Assembly: GCF_018390595.1 (NCBI RefSeq)
Contig: NZ_JAHBAV010000024.1
Coordinates: forward strand, 1 to 46,120
From: Dietzia massiliensis
Lineage (GTDB): Bacteria; Actinomycetota; Actinomycetes; Mycobacteriales; Mycobacteriaceae
DNA: 46,120 nt
Reading direction: 5' to 3'
In this document: piece by piece, positions 33,115 through 41,417 of the stretch
How positions within the stretch are numbered: position 1 is the first letter of the stretch
Layout of the letters: every line of letters starts with the position of its first letter
Position numbers and translations under genes: made by a program
The notes under the pieces: generated by a model
Seen by the model: only the letters and a program-made list of their open reading frames with translations
Told to the model about the DNA's origin: nothing
The model's database searches: none

Positions 33115-33348
33115 ATGGCCGTAAAGAATGTCATTCACAGCATCCTGCGCGCGGAGGGGTTCTCCTGCCCGTCCTGTGTGGCCAAGATCGAGAAGCAGGT
33201 CGGTCGACTCGAGGGTGTCGAGAAGGTGGAGGTGCACTTCGCCTCCTCGCGGATCGAGGTCGACCACGACCCGGGGGTGTCCAGCGTCGATGACCTCGTG
33301 GCCGCCGTGGCGAAGGCCGGTTACAGGGCACGTCCCAGCGCCTTCTGA
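33115..33348 (+). CDS. Small heavy-metal-associated (HMA) protein
   Basis: A 77-residue ferredoxin-like HMA domain with the metal-binding pair Cys18 and Cys21 in GFSCPSCVAKIEKQVG and LEGVEKVEVHFASSRIEVD. Such proteins carry a soft metal ion (Cu+, or Zn2+/Cd2+) or act as the detached N-terminal domain of a P1B ATPase. The P-type ATPase encoded 240 bp downstream lacks its own HMA domain, so this protein probably serves it. AAAGGA precedes the ATG. A strong terminator follows, so the two genes are likely expressed at different levels. Confidence 0.87.
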   Translation: MAVKNVIHSILRAEGFSCPSCVAKIEKQVGRLEGVEKVEVHFASSRIEVDHDPGVSSVDDLVAAVAKAGYRARPSAF

Positions 33349-33373
33349 CCGGACCGGTGACCCTTCACCTGCC

Positions 33374-33424
33374 CTCCGCCGTCCCGCGCGCCGATTCGCC
33401 CGGGACGGCGGAGCCGCGTTTTCC
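33374..33424 (+). terminator. Rho-independent terminator after HMA gene
   Basis: A perfect 13-bp stem, CTCCGCCGTCCCG (33374-33386) with CGGGACGGCGGAG (33401-33413) around a 14-nt loop, is followed within 5 nt by TTTT. It lies between the HMA gene and the P-type ATPase. Confidence 0.85.
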
Positions 33425-33587
33425 GGACATTCCCCCACCGCCGGGCCTGCCGTATCCGGTCGTGCCGGTTAATTGATCACCGTCATGGTCGCTTCACCGG
33501 AACGCTCTTATGGTAATTCCGACGGATCGAGGAGATGTGTCGGAAACACCGCACCGAAATTTGGACCCGGATATCGAGGAGTAGGTC

Positions 33588-35537
33588 ATGAATACCATCC
33601 GTAAATGGATATACGGGCGTTGGTTCGTCCCGATCCTGTCGGGGCTGCTCATCATCGGATCCTTCATCGCATCCGGTGTGGCCGGCTCGGACTTCCGCGG
33701 GCTCGAGGACAACGCGGTCCTCGCCGACGTGTTGATGCTCGCCGCCGCTGTCGTCGCGGGAGCCCCCATCGTCAAGAAGGCGGTCGATGCCCTGCTCATC
33801 CGCCACATCGGCATCGATCTGCTGGTGTCGGTCGCGGCGATCGGCGCGATCATCATCGGCAACTACTGGGAGGCGTCCGCGGTCACCTTCCTGTTCGCGA
33901 TCGGTCACGCCCTCGAGTCGGCCACCCTCAACAAGACCCGCTCCGCGCTGGCCGAGCTGGTTGCCGTGGCACCGGACGTCGCGGTGGTGATGCGTGACGG
34001 CGAACAGGTGGAGGTCCCGGCCGGCCAGGTCCGCCAGGGTGAGATCGTACTGGTCAAGAACGGCGCCAAGGTCCCCGTCGACGGCCAGGTCGTGGCCGGT
34101 TCCGGTGCGCTCGACGAGGCCTCGATCACCGGCGAGTCGATTCCCGTGGAGAAGTCCGAGGGCGACCAGGTGTTCGCCGGCACCGTGTCGCGCGGGGGAT
34201 TCCTCCACGTCCTGGCGACCGGCATCGGTGCCGACACCACCCTGGCGCGGATCATCCACCGCGTCGAGGAGGCGCAGGACGCCAAGGCGCGTACCCAGAG
34301 TTTCATCGACCGCTTCTCCGCGTGGTACACCCCGGGCATCATGGTCCTGGCGCTGGTCGCCGGCCTGATCAGCGGCGATGTGGTGCTGGCGCTGACCCTG
34401 CTGGTGATCGGCTGCCCCGGTGCACTGGTCATCTCGATCCCGGTCGCGATCGTCGCCGGCATCGGCAGGGCGGCCCGCAACGGCATCCTCATCAAGGGCG
34501 GGGAGTACCTGGAGACCTCCGCGAAGATCGACGTCGTCGCGGTGGACAAGACCGGAACCCTCACCGAGGGACGACCCGAACTGACCGACGTCCTCGTGCT
34601 GGCCCCTGACAGGTCCCGCGCCGACGTGCTGGCCCTGGCGGCAGGCGGCGAGGCGGGCTCCGAACACCCGCTGGCCCGGCCGATCCTCGAGGCGGCCTCG
34701 GCCGAGGGGGTCGCCTACGACACTCCCGAATCGGTCCGGCCTATCGCGGGCAAGGGTCTGACCGCGCAGGTGGACGGGCATCGCGTCCTGATCGGCAACC
34801 AGGCGCTGCTGGACGAGTTCGGGATCGCCGACGACGGCGGCGCGGCACTGGCGGCCGACGACTTCGCCCGCGACGGCAAGACCCCCATGATCATCGCCGT
34901 CGACGACGAGGTGGCCGGCGTCATCGCGGTGGCCGACACCGTCCGTGCCGATGCGGCCGAGATGATCGCCCGGCTCCACGGTTCCGGTGTCGAGAAGGTC
35001 ATCATGCTCACCGGTGACGTCCCGCTGGTCGCGGAGGCGGTCGGCGCGGCCACCGGGGTGGACGAGGTCCGGGCGGGGCTGCTGCCGGAGGACAAGCTGC
35101 ACGCGGTCACCGAGCTGCAGCGGGCGGGCCACACCGTGGCCATGGTCGGCGACGGCGTCAACGACGCTCCCGCGCTGGCCACCGCGGACATCGGTGTCGC
35201 GATGGGCGCCGCCGGGTCAGCCGTGGCGGTGGAGACCGCGGATATCGCACTCATGGGTGACGACCTGCTCAAGCTGCCGGAGGCCGTCGGTCTGGCGAAG
35301 CGCACCGTGTCGGTGATGCGTCAGAACATCGCGGTCGCGATGATCACCGTGGCCGCGCTGCTGGCAGGTGTCTTCGCCGGAGGGGTCACCATGTCGATCG
35401 GCATGCTCATCCACGAGGCGTCCGTCCTGGTGGTCATCGTCAACGCGATGCGTCTCCTGCGCCGGCGGGTCGACGTCCACCGCACCGTCGCCGACCCGGA
35501 TCGCCGGGGGCGGCACCGCGAGGCGGTCTCGGCCTGA
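33588..35537 (+). CDS. Heavy-metal P1B-type ATPase, CPG variant
   Basis: A 649-residue P-type ATPase with about eight membrane helices. Actuator TGESIPVEKSEGD, phosphorylation DKTGTLTEG (Asp320), SEHPLARP and hinge GDGVNDAPALATADIG are intact. The transmembrane metal motif, normally CPC in Cu+ or Zn2+/Cd2+ pumps, is IGCPGALVISIPVA (Cys276-Pro-Gly278), so one metal-ligand Cys is replaced. The last membrane segments carry HEASVLVVIVNAMRLL, like the HEGGT/N region of Zn/Cd pumps. There is no N-terminal HMA domain; a separate HMA protein is encoded upstream. GAGGAG precedes the ATG. Metal exported: uncertain. Confidence 0.9.
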   Translation: MNTIRKWIYGRWFVPILSGLLIIGSFIASGVAGSDFRGLEDNAVLADVLMLAAAVVAGAPIVKKAVDALLIRHIGIDLLVSVAAIGAIIIGNYWEASAVTFLFAIGHALESATLNKTRSALAELVAVAPDVAVVMRDGEQVEVPAGQVRQGEIVLVKNGAKVPVDGQVVAGSGALDEASITGESIPVEKSEGDQVFAGTVSRGGFLHVLATGIGADTTLARIIHRVEEAQDAKARTQSFIDRFSAWYTPGIMVLALVAGLISGDVVLALTLLVIGCPGALVISIPVAIVAGIGRAARNGILIKGGEYLETSAKIDVVAVDKTGTLTEGRPELTDVLVLAPDRSRADVLALAAGGEAGSEHPLARPILEAASAEGVAYDTPESVRPIAGKGLTAQVDGHRVLIGNQALLDEFGIADDGGAALAADDFARDGKTPMIIAVDDEVAGVIAVADTVRADAAEMIARLHGSGVEKVIMLTGDVPLVAEAVGAATGVDEVRAGLLPEDKLHAVTELQRAGHTVAMVGDGVNDAPALATADIGVAMGAAGSAVAVETADIALMGDDLLKLPEAVGLAKRTVSVMRQNIAVAMITVAALLAGVFAGGVTMSIGMLIHEASVLVVIVNAMRLLRRRVDVHRTVADPDRRGRHREAVSA

Positions 35538-35538
35538 C

Positions 35539-35602
35539 CTGACGCGACACCGCGGGCCCGCACCGGAAGATCGACCGGCCCGGGCCCGCGGTGTCTCGTC
35601 AG
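35539..35602. terminator. Bidirectional terminator with 22-bp stem
   Basis: Arms 35539-35560 and 35581-35602 pair over 22 bp with one mismatch (core GACACCGCGGGCCCG) around a 20-nt loop. It fills the gap between the convergent P-type ATPase and cupin genes, so it can end both transcripts. Confidence 0.8.
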
Positions 35603-35603
35603 A

Positions 35604-36005
35604 TCAGTGGTCGTCGTCCGCCTTGGTCTGATGAACGGTGCCGTGCTCGTGCTCGGGCGGGCCGTACAGCGAGTACACCTTGAGGTCGTCATCACCGATG
35701 TTGGTGACGTTGTGCCAGCTCCCGGCGGGCACGAGAATTACCCAGTCGTCGGAGACCTCGCGGACGAAGTCGAGCTGGTCCTTCGCCGGCCCCATCTCGA
35801 CCCGACCCGTGCCGGCCTCGACGCGGAGGAACTGGTCGTGGTCGTCGTGGACCTCGAGACCGATGTCGTCCCCGGGGCGGATGCTCATCACGGTGAGCTG
35901 CATGTGCGATCCCGTCCACAGGGTGGTCCGGTAGTTGTCGTTGGCGAGGGTGGCGTCCTCGATGTCGACGACGAACGGGTTCGGACCCTGGTCAGTGGGG
36001 CTCAT
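35604..36005 (-). CDS. Small cupin-domain protein
   Basis: A 133-residue single cupin. Motif 1 is seen as GDDIGLEVHDDHDQFLRVEAG (His-His-Gln/Glu-type metal site) and motif 2 as PAGSWHNVTNIGDDDLKVYS. The start at 36005 follows AGGAG; the upstream in-frame ATG would add a non-conserved tail. The C-terminus is His/Asp-rich (EHEHGTVHQTKADDDH), which may bind metal. It follows a Crp/Fnr regulator and a Rieske flavoprotein on the same strand; the 133-nt gap 36006-36138 may hold its own promoter, but I see no clear FNR-type box. Enzymatic activity unknown. Confidence 0.82.
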   Translation of the reverse strand: MSPTDQGPNPFVVDIEDATLANDNYRTTLWTGSHMQLTVMSIRPGDDIGLEVHDDHDQFLRVEAGTGRVEMGPAKDQLDFVREVSDDWVILVPAGSWHNVTNIGDDDLKVYSLYGPPEHEHGTVHQTKADDDH

Positions 36006-36138
36006 CGATACTCCTGCTTCCGTAGGCGGGTACACACTGTGGCCGGCGGCCGATGTTGTCCTCCCAAGTTTCGGTCACTCCCGGGCCACTTTCAACCAAG
36101 GACAGGCTGTGCAACGCCCCGCGAACGCTCGCGGGCGC

Positions 36139-36918
36139 TCAGCGCGGCTCGGCGATCTCGGCCAGTCGCTCGCGGTCGAGCACGGCGGTCCAGCGGCGAC
36201 CGGAATCGATGATCCCCTCCCGCCGGAGCCTGCTCATCACCCGTGACACCGACTCGGGTGTGGACCCGGTCATCCCTGCCAGGTCGGATCGCGTCAGCGG
36301 TAGCTCCAGCAGCGTTCCCGCCGCGCGGCCGTCGCCGAACCCGGAGCGGGCCTCACCGAACTTGTCGGCGACACGCAGCAGTGTCCCGGCCACCCGCTGC
36401 GCCACGGTACGGGTGGCGTGGTGCGTCACCGTGGTCCGCGCGTCCTCGAGCAGCCCCGTGAGGTGGTCGACGACGCGCAGCGCCACCTGCGGGAATCGGG
36501 TGAGGAGGTCGCGGAAGTCCTCGGCGCTGATCCGCAGCGCGCACAGTGTGTCGATCGCCTCGACCGTCTCGCCGTACCGCGGCGTGCCGAGCGAGTCGAC
36601 ACCACCGGCGAAATCACCCGGTGCGAGCAGGTCGACGACGACGGTCCGGCCGTCCTCGGAGTCCCGGTACGCTTTGGCGCGACCGTGGGCGATGACGTAG
36701 AGGTACCCGGAGCGCTCGCCCTCGGTATACACGGCGTCGCCGGAGCCCCACGACAGGGACACCGCACGCCGGTCCACCTCAGCGATCCCGTCGGCGTCGA
36801 GGTCGGCGAAAAACGGAGTGCGGTGCAGGACCGCGAGCCGCACGTCGATCGAGCAGGCGTGAGGTTGTGCGCAGGTCGGTCGCAGCGGTGTCCGGCGGCG
36901 TCCGGGGATCGCCGTCAC
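36139..36918 (-). CDS. Crp/Fnr-family transcriptional regulator
   Basis: A 259-residue regulator. A cyclic-nucleotide-like beta-roll (SGDAVYTEGERSGYLYVIAHG, LLAPGDFAGGVDSLG) is followed by a dimerisation helix and a Crp-type winged helix-turn-helix (LPLTRSDLAGMTGSTPESVSRVMSRLRREG). Two cysteines near the N-terminus (Cys16, Cys22 in CAQPHAC) recall the cysteine-rich N-terminus of Fnr, though the four-Cys iron-sulfur pattern is not complete. Redox or nitric-oxide sensing is possible, cAMP sensing less so because the cAMP-contact residues are not evident. GTG start overlaps the stop of the upstream flavoprotein gene, so both are one operon. Confidence 0.87.
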   Translation of the reverse strand: MTAIPGRRRTPLRPTCAQPHACSIDVRLAVLHRTPFFADLDADGIAEVDRRAVSLSWGSGDAVYTEGERSGYLYVIAHGRAKAYRDSEDGRTVVVDLLAPGDFAGGVDSLGTPRYGETVEAIDTLCALRISAEDFRDLLTRFPQVALRVVDHLTGLLEDARTTVTHHATRTVAQRVAGTLLRVADKFGEARSGFGDGRAAGTLLELPLTRSDLAGMTGSTPESVSRVMSRLRREGIIDSGRRWTAVLDRERLAEIAEPR

Positions 36919-38375
36919 GTCGTATCGTGGCGCTTCAGGTCGCTCGTGGCGGGGCCCTCGATGAGTTCACCACACGCCGAGAAGCGGGACCCGTGCCAGG
37001 GGCAGTCCCACGAGCGCTCGACGTCGTTCCAGCTGAGCACGGCCCCCATGTGCGGGCACAGCAGGCCGACAGTGCACTTCTCGCCGTCATCGGCCGTCGC
37101 CTCGCCCATCGGTCGGACGCTCGGCCGCGGCTTCCGGACCACCGACTTCGCCGCGGCGGCGGCCATGTGGACGGGCAGATCGGCGTACATCGAGGGCGCG
37201 GTCTTGACCATGCCGGTCAGCGACGGCTTGCCGAACGACACGCGCGGGTCGAGCCCTTCGAGGCGGTCGACCATGATCCCCGCCGCCGCGGCGGACCCGC
37301 TGACCCCCCACTTGCTGTAGCCGCCGGCGTAGTGCACGCGGCCCTTCCCCCACGGCAGCGGTCCCGACCTGGGGACCATCTCGACCGGGTGGAAGTCCTG
37401 CGCGGACCACCCGTGGGTCATCCGCGCGCCGGGGAAGTACTTCTCCGCGTACTCCCGCAGCGACTCGATCTTGGATCCGGTGGGGGCGGCGGTTCCGGTG
37501 CGGTGGCCGTTGCCGCCCACGAAGAGCACCTCCCCGTTCTCTGTCGGCACGGTCCGCAGCGAGCGCACCGGTGTCTCCACCGAGCCGTACATGCCCTCCG
37601 GCAGTCCGCCGTCGTATTCGAACGCGCACAAGTACGAGCGTTCGGCTTCCATGGTCGCCACCGTCGGGCCGCGGTCCAGTGACGGCCCGGACGTCGCCAG
37701 GAGCACGTCGCGCGCGGTGAGGATCCCGCGGTCACTGCGCACCTCGGCGTGGGCGTCCGCGCCGTCGCCGCGCGGGGTCACCTTGGTGACACGGGAGTGC
37801 TCGACGACGCGCACCCCGAGCGCGTCCACGGCCTCGACCAGCGCGGCCAGCGCCTGGACGGGATCGATCTGCAGCTGGTCGGGCAGTTCCACGGCCGATC
37901 GGGCGGGGAACGGGACATCCGGTCGGTCGTGCCACCGGGCGGGGAGACCGAGGTCGTCCATCGTCTGCTTCTCCTTGCGCAACGATGCCGTCCCCAGGGC
38001 GCCACGCGAGTAGCTGAGCGCGGGCCTGCGCTGGGCGGACACGCCGTGCGTCTCGCAGAACTCCGCCCACCAGTCCAGCCCGTACTGATGGGCCTCGGCG
38101 TAGTGACGGGCGGTCTCGAGCCCGTGCCTCGACCGCAGCGTCGACAGTCGCGTGCCCTGCAGGACCGAGACCTTGGCCGTGGTCGCGCCGCTCGCCCCGG
38201 CGCCGACGGTGTGCGCCTCCAAGACCACCACGGACTTGCCTCGCGCGGCCGCCATGAGGGCGGTGATGAGGCCGGTGAACCCTGCGCCGGCGATCACCAG
38301 GTCCACGTGCTCGCCCTCGGAGAACTCCGCCGCCGGGGGGTCGATCGTCGTGCGTCGCCAGAATGATGTGCCCAT
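36915..38375 (-). CDS. FAD-dependent oxidoreductase with C-terminal Rieske [2Fe-2S] domain
   Basis: A 486-residue fusion. A DAO-type FAD domain opens with VDLVIAGAGFTGLITALMAA and the GASGATTAKVS stretch; a Rieske domain closes the protein with ligands Cys440 and His442 (CPHMG) and Cys458 and His461 (CPWHGSRF). Relatives are annotated as FAD-dependent oxidoreductases with Rieske tail, comparable to IscA- or YhfW-type proteins; the substrate is not established, and an amine or amino acid is possible. AGAGGAG precedes the ATG. Overlap with the Crp/Fnr gene suggests that redox state and expression are linked. Confidence 0.88.
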   Translation of the reverse strand: MGTSFWRRTTIDPPAAEFSEGEHVDLVIAGAGFTGLITALMAAARGKSVVVLEAHTVGAGASGATTAKVSVLQGTRLSTLRSRHGLETARHYAEAHQYGLDWWAEFCETHGVSAQRRPALSYSRGALGTASLRKEKQTMDDLGLPARWHDRPDVPFPARSAVELPDQLQIDPVQALAALVEAVDALGVRVVEHSRVTKVTPRGDGADAHAEVRSDRGILTARDVLLATSGPSLDRGPTVATMEAERSYLCAFEYDGGLPEGMYGSVETPVRSLRTVPTENGEVLFVGGNGHRTGTAAPTGSKIESLREYAEKYFPGARMTHGWSAQDFHPVEMVPRSGPLPWGKGRVHYAGGYSKWGVSGSAAAAGIMVDRLEGLDPRVSFGKPSLTGMVKTAPSMYADLPVHMAAAAAKSVVRKPRPSVRPMGEATADDGEKCTVGLLCPHMGAVLSWNDVERSWDCPWHGSRFSACGELIEGPATSDLKRHDTT

Positions 38376-38474
38376 GGTGCGTCTCCTCTGCGCTCTCGCC
38401 GCGGATGTCGCTGGCGCTCACTGTAAGACAGGCCGTATGTGCCCGCACCCGCTCGGCAGGCGCGGGCGCGGGCC

Positions 38475-39923
38475 TCAGGAGTAGCCGGAGCCGAGCCTCT
38501 CGAGCACCCGCCGCAGGTCCGACGCGAACGCGGCCGCGTCCCGCGCGGTGAGCCTCGAATAGCTCAGCACGAGTCCGGCCGCCGCGTGGCTCTCCGCCTG
38601 TCCGCTGAGCGGGCGGGTGCGCCACCCCGTCTCCTCGAGCGCGCGGACCACCTCGTCGTCGTCATATCCGGGTAGCACCACGCACAGGTGCAGGCCCGCC
38701 TCGACGCCCGTCACCTCCAGTCCCGGACACTCGCGCGCGAGTGCCGCCACCAGGCGGCCGCGACGATCGGCGTACACGCGCGCCGCCCGCGCCAGGTGGC
38801 GGTCCATCGCCCCCGACTCCAGGAACGCCGCGAGCGCCTCGGCCGGCAACGACGACGGGCCCCGGCGGTGGACCACCAGCCACCGCTCGACCTCGCGCCG
38901 CAACGACGCGGGCGGCAGGCACCACGCCACCCGCAGGTCGGGCGCCACCGACTTGGAGGACGTGCCCACGTACGCCACGTGATCCGCCGCGCCGGGCAGC
39001 GTGACCAGCGCCGGCAGGGGTGCGACGCCGTAGCGAAACTCGCCGTCGTAGTCGTCCTCGATCACCAGCGAGCCGGTCCGCCGCGCCCACTCCACCAGCG
39101 CGACCCGCCTGTCCACGCTCATGCGGTGCCCCAGCGGGAACTGGTGCGCGGGCGTCGTGAACACGATCGCGCGCTCGGAGCCCAGGCGCGCGGCGTCGAG
39201 GCCGCCCGGCTCGGCGGGGTGCAGGCGCGCCTCGAGGCCCTGCTCGCGGGCCATCAGTCGCGCGCCGCGGTAACCGGGGTCCTCCATATGGAACACCGCG
39301 GGTGGCCGGTCGGGGCCCGCGGCGGCGAACGCCGCGCACAGGGCCGCGATCGCCGAGCGCGAGCTGTCGAACAGCAGGGGCTCCGCGCCCGCGATGCCGC
39401 GGTGACGACGCAGGTGCCCGGCGAGCGCGGCCCGCAGAGAAGGACTCGGCTCCTCCCACGGGTTGAGGCCGGCCAGCCCCTGCGCGGCGGCCGCCCGCAC
39501 CGCGGCCCGCCACGCGCGCTGATCCACGAGGGTGGCGTCCGGGATGCCGGGCCGGAGGTCCCGCGGCGAGCGGCCCCGGCGGGGCTCGGGGGTCGGCGGC
39601 GCGATGGGATCGGCGTGGCCGCGGGTGCGCGCGCCCGCCCGCGCAGCGAGCCCGGCACCGGCACTGATCCGAGTCCCCGAGCCGTGCGCGGACTCGACGA
39701 AGCCCGCCGCCGCGAGCTCGTCAAACGCGCGGACCACCGTGCCGCGCGAGAGCCCGGTCTGCTCGGCGAGTGCGCGGGTCGAGGGAAGGCGGTCGCCGTC
39801 GGCCAGCGCCCCCTCCGCGATGCGGTCGATGATCCCGTCCACGAGGTCGGCCGCGCCGGCCACCTCGCCCACGACGAGGGAGACGGGGCGGGTGCGACGT
39901 GCGGGGTCGGCGGGACGGGCCAT
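38475..39923 (-). CDS. MocR-type regulator (GntR winged helix + aminotransferase fold)
   Basis: A 482-residue MocR/PdxR-family regulator. An N-terminal GntR winged helix (GALADGDRLPSTRALAEQTG, LSRGTVVRAFDELAAAGFVE) is joined by a Pro/Arg-rich linker to a fold-type I aminotransferase-like domain that binds PLP through Lys324 (GTSSKSVAPDLRV). Such proteins sense PLP adducts of amino acids and usually control a divergent gene. Here the divergent gene is an aminotransferase, and repeated GAAGTGG words lie between them. PdxST-type vitamin B6 genes are not present, so amino-acid metabolism is the more likely target. Confidence 0.88.
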   Translation of the reverse strand: MARPADPARRTRPVSLVVGEVAGAADLVDGIIDRIAEGALADGDRLPSTRALAEQTGLSRGTVVRAFDELAAAGFVESAHGSGTRISAGAGLAARAGARTRGHADPIAPPTPEPRRGRSPRDLRPGIPDATLVDQRAWRAAVRAAAAQGLAGLNPWEEPSPSLRAALAGHLRRHRGIAGAEPLLFDSSRSAIAALCAAFAAAGPDRPPAVFHMEDPGYRGARLMAREQGLEARLHPAEPGGLDAARLGSERAIVFTTPAHQFPLGHRMSVDRRVALVEWARRTGSLVIEDDYDGEFRYGVAPLPALVTLPGAADHVAYVGTSSKSVAPDLRVAWCLPPASLRREVERWLVVHRRGPSSLPAEALAAFLESGAMDRHLARAARVYADRRGRLVAALARECPGLEVTGVEAGLHLCVVLPGYDDDEVVRALEETGWRTRPLSGQAESHAAAGLVLSYSRLTARDAAAFASDLRRVLERLGSGYS

Positions 39924-39946
39924 GCGCTCCACCGTAGGCGAGCCGG

Positions 39947-40001
39947 GCGCGAAGTGGTCCCGCGGATATGCGCGAAGTGGATCTTCTGCGCGCGCCACTT
40001 C
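39947..40001. promoter_or_regulatory. Candidate MocR operator: three GAAGTGG words
   Basis: GCGCGAAGTGG occurs as a direct repeat at 39947-39957 and 39970-39980, and its core is inverted (CCACTTC) at 39995-40001. Spacing is 23 and about 21 bp, close to two helical turns. MocR regulators such as PdxR and TauR bind direct repeats in divergent promoters, so this placement fits. Confidence 0.6.
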
Positions 40002-40010
40002 CGGGTTGAG

Positions 40011-41252
40011 ATGGACGCCATGCAGACCTACCGTCAGTCCCGCCGACTCCGCGACGTCCGGTACGACGTGCGCGGACCGATCCTCACCGAGGCGATGCGC
40101 CTCGAGGCCGAGGGGCACGACGTGCTCCGGCTCAACCTCGGAAACATGCGCCCGTTCGGTCTGGACGCCCGGCCCGAGCTGGTGGACGCCGTCGCGCGGA
40201 GCCTCGAGGACGGGCAGGCGTACTCCGACTCGCGCGGTATCCCGGCGGCCCGCGAAGCCGTCGCGGACTACTACCGCCGTTGCGGCGTCCGCGGGGTCTC
40301 GCCGGCGGACGTGTTCTGCGGCAACGGGGTCAGCGAGCTCATCACCCTCGTCCTGCAGGCGATGGTCGACCCCGGCGACGAGATCCTCGTCCCCGCACCC
40401 GACTACCCCACCTGGACCGGCGCGGTGAATCTCACCGGCGGGGTGCCCGTGCACTACCTGGCCGACGAGGCGAACGGCTGGAACCCGTCGCTGGCGGACA
40501 TCGAGTCCCGCATCACCCCGCGCACCACCGCGCTGGTGATGATCAACCCCAACAACCCGACCGGCGCGGTGTACAGCGAGGAGACCGTCCGCGGGATGGC
40601 CGACATCGCCCGCCGGTACGGACTGGTGCTGCTGTCCGACGAGATCTACGAGAAGCTGGTCTTCGGTGATGCCGTGCACCACCACGCCGCGCTCGCGGCC
40701 GGCGACGACGTGCTGTGCCTGACCTTCGGCGGACTGTCCAAGGCGTACCGGGTGTGCGGGTACCGCGCCGGCTGGGTGGTGGCGACCGGGCCGCTCGACC
40801 GCGCCACCGACCTGCTCGAGGGGCTGACGCTGCTGTCGAACATGCGGGTCTGCCCCGGCGTGCCCGGCCAGTTCGCGATCCCTGTCGCCCTGGCCGAGGA
40901 CTCCCCGTGGGGCCCGGAGGTCGTGGACCCCGACGGCCGGATCGAGCGGCAGTTGGCCCTCACCGCGGAGAGGCTCAACGCGATCCCCGGCGTGAGCTGC
41001 GTGGCGCCGCGCGGAGCGTTGTACTGCTTCCCGCGGATCGACCGGGAGATGTACGGGATCGACGACGACGAGGAGTTCGTTCTCGACCTGTTGCGCTCGG
41101 AACACGTCCTCGTGACACACGGCACGGGCTTCAACTGGCCGGGCCCCGATCACTTCCGGATCGTCTGCCTGCCCGAAGCCGGTGTGCTGGAGCGCGCGGT
41201 CGGCGCGATCGCCCGCCATCTGGAGAGCCGGCTGACGGTCGCGGTGTCGTGA
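40011..41252 (+). CDS. PLP-dependent aminotransferase (AlaT-like, class I/II)
   Basis: A 413-residue fold-type I aminotransferase, about the size of AlaT. YDVRGPILTEAMRLEAEG and LRLNLGNMRPFGLDA open the protein; AYSDSRGIPAAREAVADYY, INPNNPTGAVYSEE, SDEIYEKLVFGD and the PLP lysine in FGGLSKAYRVCGYRAGW (Lys244) follow, with FRIVCLPEAGVLERAV (substrate-carboxylate Arg) at the end. It probably makes alanine or related amino acids from 2-oxo acids with glutamate. ATG 40011 or 40020 are both possible starts. Divergent from the MocR regulator, by which it is likely controlled. Confidence 0.88.
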   Translation: MDAMQTYRQSRRLRDVRYDVRGPILTEAMRLEAEGHDVLRLNLGNMRPFGLDARPELVDAVARSLEDGQAYSDSRGIPAAREAVADYYRRCGVRGVSPADVFCGNGVSELITLVLQAMVDPGDEILVPAPDYPTWTGAVNLTGGVPVHYLADEANGWNPSLADIESRITPRTTALVMINPNNPTGAVYSEETVRGMADIARRYGLVLLSDEIYEKLVFGDAVHHHAALAAGDDVLCLTFGGLSKAYRVCGYRAGWVVATGPLDRATDLLEGLTLLSNMRVCPGVPGQFAIPVALAEDSPWGPEVVDPDGRIERQLALTAERLNAIPGVSCVAPRGALYCFPRIDREMYGIDDDEEFVLDLLRSEHVLVTHGTGFNWPGPDHFRIVCLPEAGVLERAVGAIARHLESRLTVAVS

Positions 41253-41303
41253 GGGCCGGGTCCAGCGCCGCCCACCGCCGCGGCCGCACGGCCCCGCCCT
41301 CAT

Positions 41304-41360
41304 CGAGAAGACAGTTCAGCGCGTATCGGCCGAGAGGCGGTGTGCGGAACTGTCTTCTCG
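41304..41360. repeat. 57-nt hairpin element, copy B, between convergent genes
   Basis: Same dimensions as copy A at 4055: 17-nt arms and a 23-nt loop containing TCGGCCGA, followed by ATGGG. It pairs CGAGAAGACAGTTC with GAACTGTCTTCTCG; CAT/ATG outside extends the stem to 20 bp with one internal mismatch. Forty-three of 57 positions match copy A. It lies between the aminotransferase and the convergent mycolyltransferase remnant. Confidence 0.85.
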
Positions 41361-41362
41361 AT

Positions 41363-41404
41363 GGGTTACACGCCCGGGGTTACACGCCCGGGGTTACACG
41401 CTCG
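41363..41404. repeat. Three tandem 14-bp repeats after hairpin B
   Basis: GGGTTACACGCCCG is repeated at 41363-41376, 41377-41390 and 41391-41404, the third with one mismatch. It touches the end of hairpin B and precedes the stop of the mycolyltransferase remnant by 13 bp. Confidence 0.85.
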
Positions 41405-41417
41405 CGGAAGCGGTCGG

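Noticed and set aside
36006..36138. FNR-type operator before the cupin gene
   Set aside because: No TTGAT-N4-ATCAA-like palindrome could be found; only scattered half-site resemblance.
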